Shown here: positions 24,974 through 33,226 of the stretch, piece by piece | Layout of the letters: every line of letters starts with the position of its first letter | How positions within the stretch are numbered: position 1 is the stretch's first letter | NCBI RefSeq assembly: GCF_004329715.1 | Contig: NZ_JXSY01000011.1 | Location: 1 to 64,000 of the forward strand | Reading direction: 5' to 3' | DNA: 64,000 bases | From: Bowmanella sp. JS7-9 | GTDB lineage: Bacteria; Pseudomonadota; Gammaproteobacteria; Enterobacterales; Alteromonadaceae | The notes under the pieces: model-generated | Told to the model about the DNA's origin: nothing | The model's database searches: none | Seen by the model: only the letters and a program-made list of their open reading frames with translations | Position numbers and translations under genes: made by a program

Positions 24974-27900
24974 GTGAAGAAAACCTGGTGGATTTTGTTA
25001 GGATTGGCGATGGTATTTTGCACCCGTGCAGAACCACTGATGCCTGAGCAAACTCGCCCAACGGTTAAACGAATTTCCACTCAGGAAGGTCTGTCGCAAA
25101 GTAGCGTAGTGCGGCTGATGTTTGACGACAAAGGGTTGGCCTGGCTGGCAACCGATGGCGGCCTCAACCGTTATGATGGCTATCGTGCCAAATTGATTAG
25201 CGCACCGTCCGAAGGATTAACGGAAAACCCTATCGAATCAATTGTGCAGGATGCGCAAGGGCGCATCTGGATAGGTACCGGGGATAATGGCTTATATGTA
25301 CTGGAACAAAATGCCAGTGCGCCTAAATCGGTATACCGGGTTGAATCTCCAAGCGCACCCGGCATCATGCAGGGCACCCCGGTACTGATAGATTATGACG
25401 AGCAGACCATTCTGGTCGCGTTTACTGACGAAGTTTATCTGCTAAACAAGCAAACCTATGACGCCCAGCGGGTTTTTATTCTCCCCCAGAGCCTGATTGA
25501 TTCCCGAAATATAGTGCGTGCTTTATTGCCAGTAGGAGAAATGTTGTATGTCGCAACGTCTGCTGGGTTGTTCCGTGTATCCATGCAAACGGGTGAACAG
25601 TTATTTGTTCCGCACAAAGATCATCAGATCACGGAAGACGCTGCGAATACTAAGTCGTTGTATATGGATCCTGAAGGCAATCTGTGGGTGGGTACGGTCA
25701 AAGGCTTGTATCGCATCAGTGCAGAACGCTTAACTCAACTGTTTCCTGACCGTGGAAATGGTGAGTTAGTGGTGGAGGAGTTAAATATCTGGCGTATGTT
25801 GCCAGAGGGCGATCAGATATTACTCGGCACCAACAAAGGTTTCTTTACCTATCATCGCAGTACCCGAAAACTCACCTATGTGCTGCGCTTGTCTGACTCC
25901 CAGTACAACCTTTCCGATGATGATATTCGCGATATGGCTCGTGATCCGCTGGGAAATTTATGGTTTGCAACTCGTGGAGATGGAGCTTTTCTATGGCCGC
26001 GCAATGCTCTGCAATTCTCTACGATCCATAAACGGAATGACGCAGGTGCATTGCTCGCAAATGACATGGTAACGGATACCCTGATGGTTGAGGGTAACAA
26101 GATGTGGGTTGCTACCACAGCAGGGATAAGTCTGGTCAATTTAGCGACCAATCGGGTGGAATATACACATGTCGACAGGGATAAGTTGTACTGGCCGGAA
26201 TTAGGTCAGGGGCCGGATGGCAAAATTTGGGTGAGTGCCGGTGAAGGTTTGTTCCTGCTGGATCCGTCGACGGATACCATGCAGGTGCCGATTACGCTTT
26301 CTGGTGGCGATGAAATGCAATTGGCCGTATGGGGGATGCATGTGACACCCGATGGCAACGTGTGGTTTGCCAACGAACATGGTTTTTTCCGCTATGAGCC
26401 AGATAAAAGTCAGGTTATTAAACTGGAAGCGCTTACGGAAAGTGTCAGCGCAACAGCAGCAGGAGGCTTTTTCCAGGCCGAAAAAGATGATCCTTACCGC
26501 CTATACGTCTCTATGCCTGGTCGTTTATTAGTTTATGACACCCGGTTGGGCACCGTTGACGAAATACACCAAATCCAAAACCGTCAGATCCAACAGTTGG
26601 ACTATCCAAGTCGCGTGGCCGAAGACGGTTTTAACAGGTTGTGGATTAGCTATTCTGGGCAAGGGCTGGTCGGCATCAACAAAACAACCGGTGAGGAAGT
26701 CGCATTTTATACCAATGAAACCGGTTTACCCTTTTCAACGGCCTATGATGTGCTGTCTGATGACAACAACAATCTGTGGATGAGTTCTCATGCAGGCATT
26801 ATACGAATTGATTTAAACAGCAACACCGTCACCCGATATGACTTTTCGGATGGCCTGATAAGTAATGAATTTAATGCGGGTACCGGTATTTCATTGTCAG
26901 ATGGGCGTATTGCATTTGGTGGTGTAAAAGGGATCACACTGTTTAACCCCGACGACGTCTCTGCTCACAATAATCTGGGTAATAAAGTTGTGATCACGGA
27001 TGTTGGCCTGTTAGGTGATAGCGCACATCGTTTTTATGACGACTGGAACGGTCAGTTAATTAAATTGCGTCATGATGATGTCGGACTGAAAGTACAATAC
27101 TCGGCGTTACAATATGGTCGTGAGGGCAGTATCCAGTATCGCTATCGTTTGCGTGGTGATGAAGATATTGAATTTCCGGTATCCAAAGATGCCGAATTGA
27201 TTATCCCACGCTTGAATCCCGGTGATTATTTTCTCGATGTGATGCAGGTAGACCCCTTGTCCAAAGCCGAGGGCAAGCCCAGTACGTTGCGTATTTCTGT
27301 CGCGTATCCGGTGTTTGCATCGCCTATCGCATACACGGTTTATAGTTTGGTGTTATTGGCATTTTGGTGGCAATGGCGCCAGTTTAAATTGCAGCAGGAG
27401 CGCGCGTTACAGGCATCGCATCTTGAGGTGACGGCCAGTGAAGAAAGATTGCAGCTAGCACTGAAGGCCAGTGGCAGTGGTATCTGGGATTGGCGGGATG
27501 GCGATAATATTATGTATCAGCCTCGCCTGCGTGATGAATTAGGTTACAAGCAGGACAGTATTGCTCCGGCGGAATTCTGTGAGCTGATTCACCCGGTCGA
27601 ACGTCCGCAGTTCGAAAATAACTGGAATCGCTTCCTGCAGGGAGAGTTACATAGTTTTGATGTTACCTATCGCTTGCAGCATAGCAGTGGGGAGTGGCAG
27701 TGGTATCGTGACCTCGGCCGCGCAGTGGAAAACACTCTGGATGGCAATATTCAGCGCATATCCGGAACCTTTACCAATATCACCCGCAATATTGCCGATA
27801 CCGAAAAAGCGCGGCTGTTCGGTGAGGCGTTTAGTCACACCCGCGATTGGGTAATGTTGCTCAATGCCGAGCAAGCCCCTATGGCCGTCAACAAAGCCAT

Positions 27901-29488
27901 GTGCACCGCGTTGGGTATTGACCCTGAAGAGGATCTGCAGAAGCAAATAGAAACCTGCTTCAGCGCGACGCAAATTCGTTTTTACCTGAGAATTATTGAA
28001 CTGCTCGGCGTGAATGACCACTGGCAAGGTGAACAGGAATTACTCACCCTGGACAATACACTGCACCATTTGATGGTTAGGATTAATGCGGTACCGGCGG
28101 AAAACTCGGATGGCGATCAGGTAGGTTATTACGTAGTAGTCATGACTGATATCAGTGAACAAAAACGTGCTCAGCAGGAATTGGAGACGTTAGCCAATTA
28201 TGACAGCCTGACCGGCCTGCCCAACCGCAATCTGATCCTCGACCGTATACAACATGCAATTGAACACGCTACCCGTCGTAATCAGCGTCTGGCCGCCTTG
28301 TTTATCGACTTGGATCGCTTTAAACAGGTTAATGATTCGTTAGGGCATGATGCCGGTGACTTCCTGTTACTGGAAATTGCGCGTCGTCTGAAAGGGGCGC
28401 TGCGAGTAGATGATACGGTTGGTCGACTAGCCGGTGATGAATTTATTGTATTGATTGAAGAACTAGGCGATGCGGATCATCTCAAGTCGCTAGCGCAGAA
28501 AATTACCGAAGAGGTCGATCGGCCGGTCGATATTAACGGCAATCAGGTGTCGGTATCAGCCAGTGTCGGGATTGCCATGTATCCGGATCATGCTAATACC
28601 CCAGCCGAGTTGATAAAAGCCGCAGATATTGCCATGTATCACTCCAAATCTGCTGGGCGTAATCGTTTCTGTTTCTTCACCAGTGAAATGAATGAAGAAG
28701 CCCGGGTCAGACTGGAGCTGGAAAGTAAGCTAAAACAGGCACTGAGCCTGCAGCAATTTGTGAACTTCTATCAGCCTATTGTAGATATCGACAGTGGTAA
28801 AACCGTCGGGCTGGAATTATTGCTACGCTGGCATCTGGATGGCGAGACTATCTCACCGGTACGCTTTATTCCCATGGCTGAAGAGCTAGGCTTGATAGTC
28901 CCACTGACCTTCGCCGCGATTAAGCGTGGATTAGTGGATTTGGCACAGTGGCGACAGCAAGGCTTCACTCCGTATTTGTCGGTTAACTTGTCGGCGCTGC
29001 ATTTGGAAAAGGGCATTAACCCGGCGGAGTTTGACCAGTTGCTTGCCGAACATGGCTTAACTCCGGAATGCCTGCGATTGGAAATTACTGAGAGTGCACT
29101 GATGAAAGATCATTCTCAGGCGCAGGTGTCGATGGAAGCCTTGTATGACGCAGGTTATCGCTTCTCGTTGGACGACTTTGGTACGGGCTACTCGTCGTTA
29201 CGCTATCTGAAAGAATTCCCCATAGACACGGTGAAAATAGACCGTAGTTTCGTCAGTGATATTGGTGTTGATGCATCCGATGAGTCGATTATCCGCACTA
29301 CCTTGTTGCTGGCTGAAAGCCTGGATATGAGTTGTGTGGCAGAAGGCGTGGAAACGCTGGAGCAGGTCGCGTTTTTCAAGGTGAATCATTGCCCTTATAT
29401 GCAGGGTTATTTGTTCTCGAAACCTGTCCCGGAAATGGATGTCTTAGCGCTGCTCGGCAGAGACTGGAACAGCATTATTAACCCATAA
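24974..29488 (+). CDS. Propeller-Y_Y_Y-PAS-GGDEF-EAL sensor protein
   Basis: About 1504 residues. A signal peptide (VKKTWWILLGLAMVFCTRA) precedes two sets of Reg_prop beta-propeller repeats to about residue 700, a Y_Y_Y domain, one membrane helix near 800, and PAS/PAC repeats. A GGDEF domain follows with RLAGDEF and an intact RxxD inhibitory site five residues before it. The C-terminus is an EAL domain with EITESAL, DDFGTGYSSL and IDRSFV, but ELLLRW where EALLRW is usual. It should make and possibly degrade cyclic di-GMP in response to an extracytoplasmic ligand. GTG 24974 is preferred because it gives a clean signal peptide; GTG 24941 is possible. Confidence 0.87.
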   Translation: MKKTWWILLGLAMVFCTRAEPLMPEQTRPTVKRISTQEGLSQSSVVRLMFDDKGLAWLATDGGLNRYDGYRAKLISAPSEGLTENPIESIVQDAQGRIWIGTGDNGLYVLEQNASAPKSVYRVESPSAPGIMQGTPVLIDYDEQTILVAFTDEVYLLNKQTYDAQRVFILPQSLIDSRNIVRALLPVGEMLYVATSAGLFRVSMQTGEQLFVPHKDHQITEDAANTKSLYMDPEGNLWVGTVKGLYRISAERLTQLFPDRGNGELVVEELNIWRMLPEGDQILLGTNKGFFTYHRSTRKLTYVLRLSDSQYNLSDDDIRDMARDPLGNLWFATRGDGAFLWPRNALQFSTIHKRNDAGALLANDMVTDTLMVEGNKMWVATTAGISLVNLATNRVEYTHVDRDKLYWPELGQGPDGKIWVSAGEGLFLLDPSTDTMQVPITLSGGDEMQLAVWGMHVTPDGNVWFANEHGFFRYEPDKSQVIKLEALTESVSATAAGGFFQAEKDDPYRLYVSMPGRLLVYDTRLGTVDEIHQIQNRQIQQLDYPSRVAEDGFNRLWISYSGQGLVGINKTTGEEVAFYTNETGLPFSTAYDVLSDDNNNLWMSSHAGIIRIDLNSNTVTRYDFSDGLISNEFNAGTGISLSDGRIAFGGVKGITLFNPDDVSAHNNLGNKVVITDVGLLGDSAHRFYDDWNGQLIKLRHDDVGLKVQYSALQYGREGSIQYRYRLRGDEDIEFPVSKDAELIIPRLNPGDYFLDVMQVDPLSKAEGKPSTLRISVAYPVFASPIAYTVYSLVLLAFWWQWRQFKLQQERALQASHLEVTASEERLQLALKASGSGIWDWRDGDNIMYQPRLRDELGYKQDSIAPAEFCELIHPVERPQFENNWNRFLQGELHSFDVTYRLQHSSGEWQWYRDLGRAVENTLDGNIQRISGTFTNITRNIADTEKARLFGEAFSHTRDWVMLLNAEQAPMAVNKAMCTALGIDPEEDLQKQIETCFSATQIRFYLRIIELLGVNDHWQGEQELLTLDNTLHHLMVRINAVPAENSDGDQVGYYVVVMTDISEQKRAQQELETLANYDSLTGLPNRNLILDRIQHAIEHATRRNQRLAALFIDLDRFKQVNDSLGHDAGDFLLLEIARRLKGALRVDDTVGRLAGDEFIVLIEELGDADHLKSLAQKITEEVDRPVDINGNQVSVSASVGIAMYPDHANTPAELIKAADIAMYHSKSAGRNRFCFFTSEMNEEARVRLELESKLKQALSLQQFVNFYQPIVDIDSGKTVGLELLLRWHLDGETISPVRFIPMAEELGLIVPLTFAAIKRGLVDLAQWRQQGFTPYLSVNLSALHLEKGINPAEFDQLLAEHGLTPECLRLEITESALMKDHSQAQVSMEALYDAGYRFSLDDFGTGYSSLRYLKEFPIDTVKIDRSFVSDIGVDASDESIIRTTLLLAESLDMSCVAEGVETLEQVAFFKVNHCPYMQGYLFSKPVPEMDVLALLGRDWNSIINP

Positions 29489-29520
29489 AAAAACCGGCCT
29501 GCGCCGGTTTTGTTTTATTT
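29487..29520. terminator. Bidirectional terminator
   Basis: AAACCGGC (29491-29498) pairs with GCCGGTTT (29503-29510), loop CTGC, with A's before and T's after. It serves both the GGDEF-EAL gene and the convergent PHB depolymerase gene. Confidence 0.85.
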
Positions 29521-30501
29521 GCTTAGTGCCGCCACCATTTTCAGAATTGCACTGCCTTGCGCACTTTTCTGATTGGCGTAGTTTTCATCGGTATAGCCCC
29601 ACCAGTCCCAACAGCCCTGGGGGTTAAATGGCATCAGGTTAGAGGCTTGTGTCTGCGGATATAACACCACCAGATTATTGGCATCGGCCCAGCGGTTAAT
29701 ACCTGTTTTCTCAATATATGCGAGGCCGACATTGTCTGCACCAGCAAACTGGTTGCAGCCGTGCAGGCTGATATGCACGCCACACGTGTTGCCAGATTCA
29801 CACTGAGCCGGAACATAAACGTAACCGGTTTCTGCCAGACCACTGACATCATCCCCAATGAACTCCGCCTGAGAGAAGTCATATACTTTGCCATTGGCGG
29901 TGTCACTGGCCGTTTTTGTCTGTGGCATCAGGTAACGGAACATGTCTCCAGCAGCGTCGAAGCCACACTGACCGATGAAAGGTGCCTCAGACGTATCACA
30001 TGCGTGACCATTATCTCTGGTGGGGAAATGGTGTGCGTAGGGTTTGTCTTTGCTATACGTCAGCTTTATATCGGGTGCCAGCGCCTTAAGTTGTTCTACC
30101 AGCGCATCGGTGACCGGTTCGATTACACGACCATCTTTGCTGCCGTGAAGTACCCAAACCTTCGCCTTATTGAGGTTATCCAATGGCGCAACCAGGCTAT
30201 TACTTTCCCAGCGTTTTATCTCTGTAACCAGCTCAGACACCGGTATTGGGCTGTCTATTTTATTCACGCAGTGCTCCAACGCCGTGAGCAAACTGTTTTG
30301 TGCGCAATAAACCGGACCGGCGGCAATAATGCCCGCGCCGCTGAACCGGTCTGAGTTGGCGACTAACATCTGCGCTGCCATGTAACCACCTGCGGAAAGC
30401 CCGGATAACGTCATGCTATTCGTGTCTAACTGCATTTTGGGTACGCTTGCCAGGCTGCCGGCAGACAAACATATCGCGGAAAGTACCAGTGAACGTCGCA
30501 T
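29515..30501 (-). CDS. Exported PHB depolymerase, type II catalytic layout
   Basis: 328 residues with a signal peptide (about residues 1-19). The lipase box SGLSAGG (Ser36) lies close to the mature N-terminus and the oxyanion-hole motif SLHGC lies near the C-terminus. That order is the known type II arrangement of poly(3-hydroxybutyrate) depolymerases, such as the periplasmic R. rubrum enzyme. It cuts PHB to 3-hydroxybutyrate oligomers outside the cytoplasm. ATG 30501 has AAGGA at good spacing. It is the last gene of an operon with a MetX-like hydrolase and a GntP-type permease, which fits breakdown followed by monomer uptake. No separate substrate-binding domain is seen. Confidence 0.82.
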   Translation of the reverse strand: MRRSLVLSAICLSAGSLASVPKMQLDTNSMTLSGLSAGGYMAAQMLVANSDRFSGAGIIAAGPVYCAQNSLLTALEHCVNKIDSPIPVSELVTEIKRWESNSLVAPLDNLNKAKVWVLHGSKDGRVIEPVTDALVEQLKALAPDIKLTYSKDKPYAHHFPTRDNGHACDTSEAPFIGQCGFDAAGDMFRYLMPQTKTASDTANGKVYDFSQAEFIGDDVSGLAETGYVYVPAQCESGNTCGVHISLHGCNQFAGADNVGLAYIEKTGINRWADANNLVVLYPQTQASNLMPFNPQGCWDWWGYTDENYANQKSAQGSAILKMVAALSK

Positions 30502-30511
30502 AGAGCTGTCC

Positions 30512-31687
30512 TTATGGTGTGTTTAAAAAGTCGCGGATAAGGTCCGCTTGTTGTGTAATTCTGGCTACGCCGTCCAGGTGACCCATTCCCCCGTTTAACA
30601 GCGCGATTTGGCTGCGTTTGCCCAGAGCCAGCAATTTCTCATGGGCCAAACGGATATTTTCCGGTAGCAACAGCATGTCATGGGCGGAGGGGATAAACAG
30701 GGTTTTTGCCTGAATGCGTGCCAAGCCTTCATCCATTGATGCACTGAAACCGGCCACGAAGGCTTGAGAAGCACGGGCAAGGTAAATTACATGATTGGCA
30801 TCCATTTGCGCCGCCCGGCTCTGTGCGCGCTCACGCAACCAACGAACCGCCTTAAACTCTGCCATGGCATCATGTAGTGGCGCGTTCTCCAGTGGCGAAT
30901 GATCTGCAATAGTACGGTTGATAAAATCCGGTTCCAATGCCTGTTGAGTGATCATCATCAGTGACGCGACCAAACCTGCATTGGGTGATTCTTTGCCGTA
31001 GTAATTACCTTGCTGCCAATTAGCATCGAGCATGATGGGCATGGCCCAGTGGTGCAAAGAAATCGAGGTCCAGGCATCGGTACCGGCGCTGCCAATCACA
31101 GAAATCATCCGTTCCACTTTGTCTGGATAGGCCGACGCCCAGTCAATCGCCTGAAAAGAGCCCATGGATGGGCCCACAACAGCGTGTAATTTTTGAATCC
31201 CCAGCGAGTCCAATAGTGCTTTTTGTACATTGACGAAATCGCGAATGGTCACCACTGGAAAAGAGAGCCCGTAAGGTTTGCCTGTATCTGGATTGATACT
31301 GGCTGGTCCGGTGGTGATGACATCCGGATTGTAAGCACTCACATTCGCTAGTGTGTCGCTGCTAATAACATAATATTTGTTGGTATCGATGGCTTTACCG
31401 GGGCCAATCAGGGCATCCCAGTAACCAGGGGCTGCATCCGAAGCGCGATATTTCCCAGCCGCATGGGAGCTGCCGGTAAAATAATGAGTAATGAGTATGG
31501 CGTTGGATTTATCCGCGTTTAGCTGGCCGTAGGCCTCCCAGCCGACCTTGACCTGTTTAATGGTTTTGCCGGTATAGGTGGTGAACTGCTCAAGTTCGAA
31601 TACTCGCTTGTCGACCAGCAGCGTGTCCTGCGCCCATGCTGCCGACGCGGTCAGGCAGAGTAGTAGAAGTGCGATATGTCGCTTCAT
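30512..31687 (-). CDS. Exported MetX-like alpha/beta hydrolase
   Basis: 391 residues with a signal peptide ending AWA. The fold and sequence follow homoserine O-acetyltransferase MetX (HYFTGSSHAAG, LIGPGKAIDTNKYYVIS, GPSMGSFQA nucleophile Ser, GMGHLDG histidine). MetX is cytoplasmic, so an exported relative is more likely a hydrolase or esterase. It lies 10 nt from both neighbours (PHB depolymerase, GntP permease). Cleaving 3-hydroxybutyrate dimers or oligomers in the periplasm would complete the pathway; this is inferred from context. ATG 31687 has AGGGGC upstream. Confidence 0.72.
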   Translation of the reverse strand: MKRHIALLLLCLTASAAWAQDTLLVDKRVFELEQFTTYTGKTIKQVKVGWEAYGQLNADKSNAILITHYFTGSSHAAGKYRASDAAPGYWDALIGPGKAIDTNKYYVISSDTLANVSAYNPDVITTGPASINPDTGKPYGLSFPVVTIRDFVNVQKALLDSLGIQKLHAVVGPSMGSFQAIDWASAYPDKVERMISVIGSAGTDAWTSISLHHWAMPIMLDANWQQGNYYGKESPNAGLVASLMMITQQALEPDFINRTIADHSPLENAPLHDAMAEFKAVRWLRERAQSRAAQMDANHVIYLARASQAFVAGFSASMDEGLARIQAKTLFIPSAHDMLLLPENIRLAHEKLLALGKRSQIALLNGGMGHLDGVARITQQADLIRDFLNTP

Positions 31688-31696
31688 AGTGCGCCC

Positions 31697-32992
31697 CTAA
31701 AACAGAATAAACAGGCCGACTGCAATGGCGAGTCCCATTAAGGGCACGATCACCGTTAGCGCACCCACAGCCGCATAGGCACGCTGATGGGTCTCATGAC
31801 AGATGGCGCGAATAGTGGTGACTACATAGCCATTATGCGGCAAGGAGTCCAGCGCACCGCTGGAAATAGACACGATACGATGTAGTTGCTCCGGGTTAAC
31901 ACCCGCATCCAGATAATGGGGGCCCAGTAGCGGTAGGGCTATAGCCTGCCCGCCCGATGCTGAGCCGGTTAAGCCGGCAATCACACTGACGGCGATGGCT
32001 GCGCCAATCAGTTCATTTCCGGGCAGAGTCGTCATAAGTTGCACCGCTGCGGTAAACGCTTCGGTGTTTTTCGCCACTGAGCCAAATCCAACCACCGCTG
32101 CAGTGTTGCCGATAGCGACCAACGCCCCAGTAGTACCTTCATTAATCGCTTTGCTGAGATTATGGAAATGGCGGTAATTAATCACCAGTAACGCCATTAC
32201 CCCACCGCCTAAGGCGACGATTAGCGCCAGCTGTGCCAACTGTTCATGCAGGATAAAAGACAGCCCCAATACTACAAACAGAGGGATAATACCTGTGATG
32301 GGATGCGGATAATCCCGTTCAGGAATTCGTGGGTCTTCCGGACGCGCGTCGAATTGTTCGCCATTGTTAACGGCCTTAGTAATCATGCGCTTCAGCCACC
32401 AATACCCAAAAGTAGCCATCAGAACCGCGACCAATAAACTGACTTCCCAGGCGGCATAGGGTGAAGTACCCAGATGTTTGGTTGGGATCCAGTTCTGGAT
32501 TTCCGGTGAGCCGGCGGATGTCATGGTAAATGTCACAGAACCAAAAGCCAGCGCGGCAGGGATAAAGCGGCGTGGTAAATTGGCATCTTTAAACAATGAT
32601 AACGCCATGGGATAGACCGAAAACGCCACCACAAACACACTAACACCACCGTAGGTCAGGATCGCGCAGGCCAGCACCACGGCGAGCACGGCGTGCTTCA
32701 TACCAATACGATCCACAATCCAGCGCGCGACAGCATCGGCCGCACCACTGTCTTCCATGAATTTACCGAACAATGAGCCCAGCAAAAACATAAAGAACCA
32801 GCTGGCGATAAAGCCGGAGAACCCAGCCATATAAGCATTTACAAAATTGCCGTCACCAACAAAGACAGGCAAGCCATTGGTCAGGCCAACAATCAGTGCA
32901 CAAAGGGGGGCAGCAATAAATAAGTTCATGCCGCGAATTGTCAGAAAAATCAGAAGCAACAGCCCACCAATCAGGCCAACCACACTCAACAT
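31697..32992 (-). CDS. GntP-type permease, probably for 3-hydroxybutyrate
   Basis: 431 residues, very hydrophobic, with 12 or so membrane segments and the GntP/IT-superfamily features (GKFMEDSGAADAVARWI, GLTGSASGGQAIALPLL). It resembles the D-beta-hydroxybutyrate permease branch of the family. ATG 32992 has AAGGAC at good spacing; the longer frame to 33052 has none. First gene of the three-gene operon with the MetX-like hydrolase and PHB depolymerase, so 3-hydroxybutyrate is the best substrate guess. Divergent from a TonB receptor gene. Confidence 0.8.
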   Translation of the reverse strand: MLSVVGLIGGLLLLIFLTIRGMNLFIAAPLCALIVGLTNGLPVFVGDGNFVNAYMAGFSGFIASWFFMFLLGSLFGKFMEDSGAADAVARWIVDRIGMKHAVLAVVLACAILTYGGVSVFVVAFSVYPMALSLFKDANLPRRFIPAALAFGSVTFTMTSAGSPEIQNWIPTKHLGTSPYAAWEVSLLVAVLMATFGYWWLKRMITKAVNNGEQFDARPEDPRIPERDYPHPITGIIPLFVVLGLSFILHEQLAQLALIVALGGGVMALLVINYRHFHNLSKAINEGTTGALVAIGNTAAVVGFGSVAKNTEAFTAAVQLMTTLPGNELIGAAIAVSVIAGLTGSASGGQAIALPLLGPHYLDAGVNPEQLHRIVSISSGALDSLPHNGYVVTTIRAICHETHQRAYAAVGALTVIVPLMGLAIAVGLFILF

Positions 32993-33107
32993 AGTTGATG
33001 TCCTTGTTCGAAATATTACGCTCGGCCGGTGAAGGATATAGGCGATAATCACCGACTTTTTCGCTGAATATCAGGCACTTTAGGTGAAAGGCCGTCACCA
33101 TAACATA

Positions 33108-33119
33108 GTACTTAAGTAC
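33108..33119. promoter_or_regulatory. Palindromic operator candidate
   Basis: GTACTTAAGTAC is a perfect 12-bp palindrome lying midway between the divergent permease operon and TonB receptor gene. It could be the binding site of a dimeric regulator controlling both, but no regulator gene is adjacent. Confidence 0.3.
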
Positions 33120-33226
33120 AGGTTAAAAAATTGTAAAAATGCTCTATTGTGCTGTCACTAAGGTGCGTAATCACACTTAAAAAATCACGCAAACACAACC
33201 GCTTAGCGATAAGCAAAGGAACGGCC

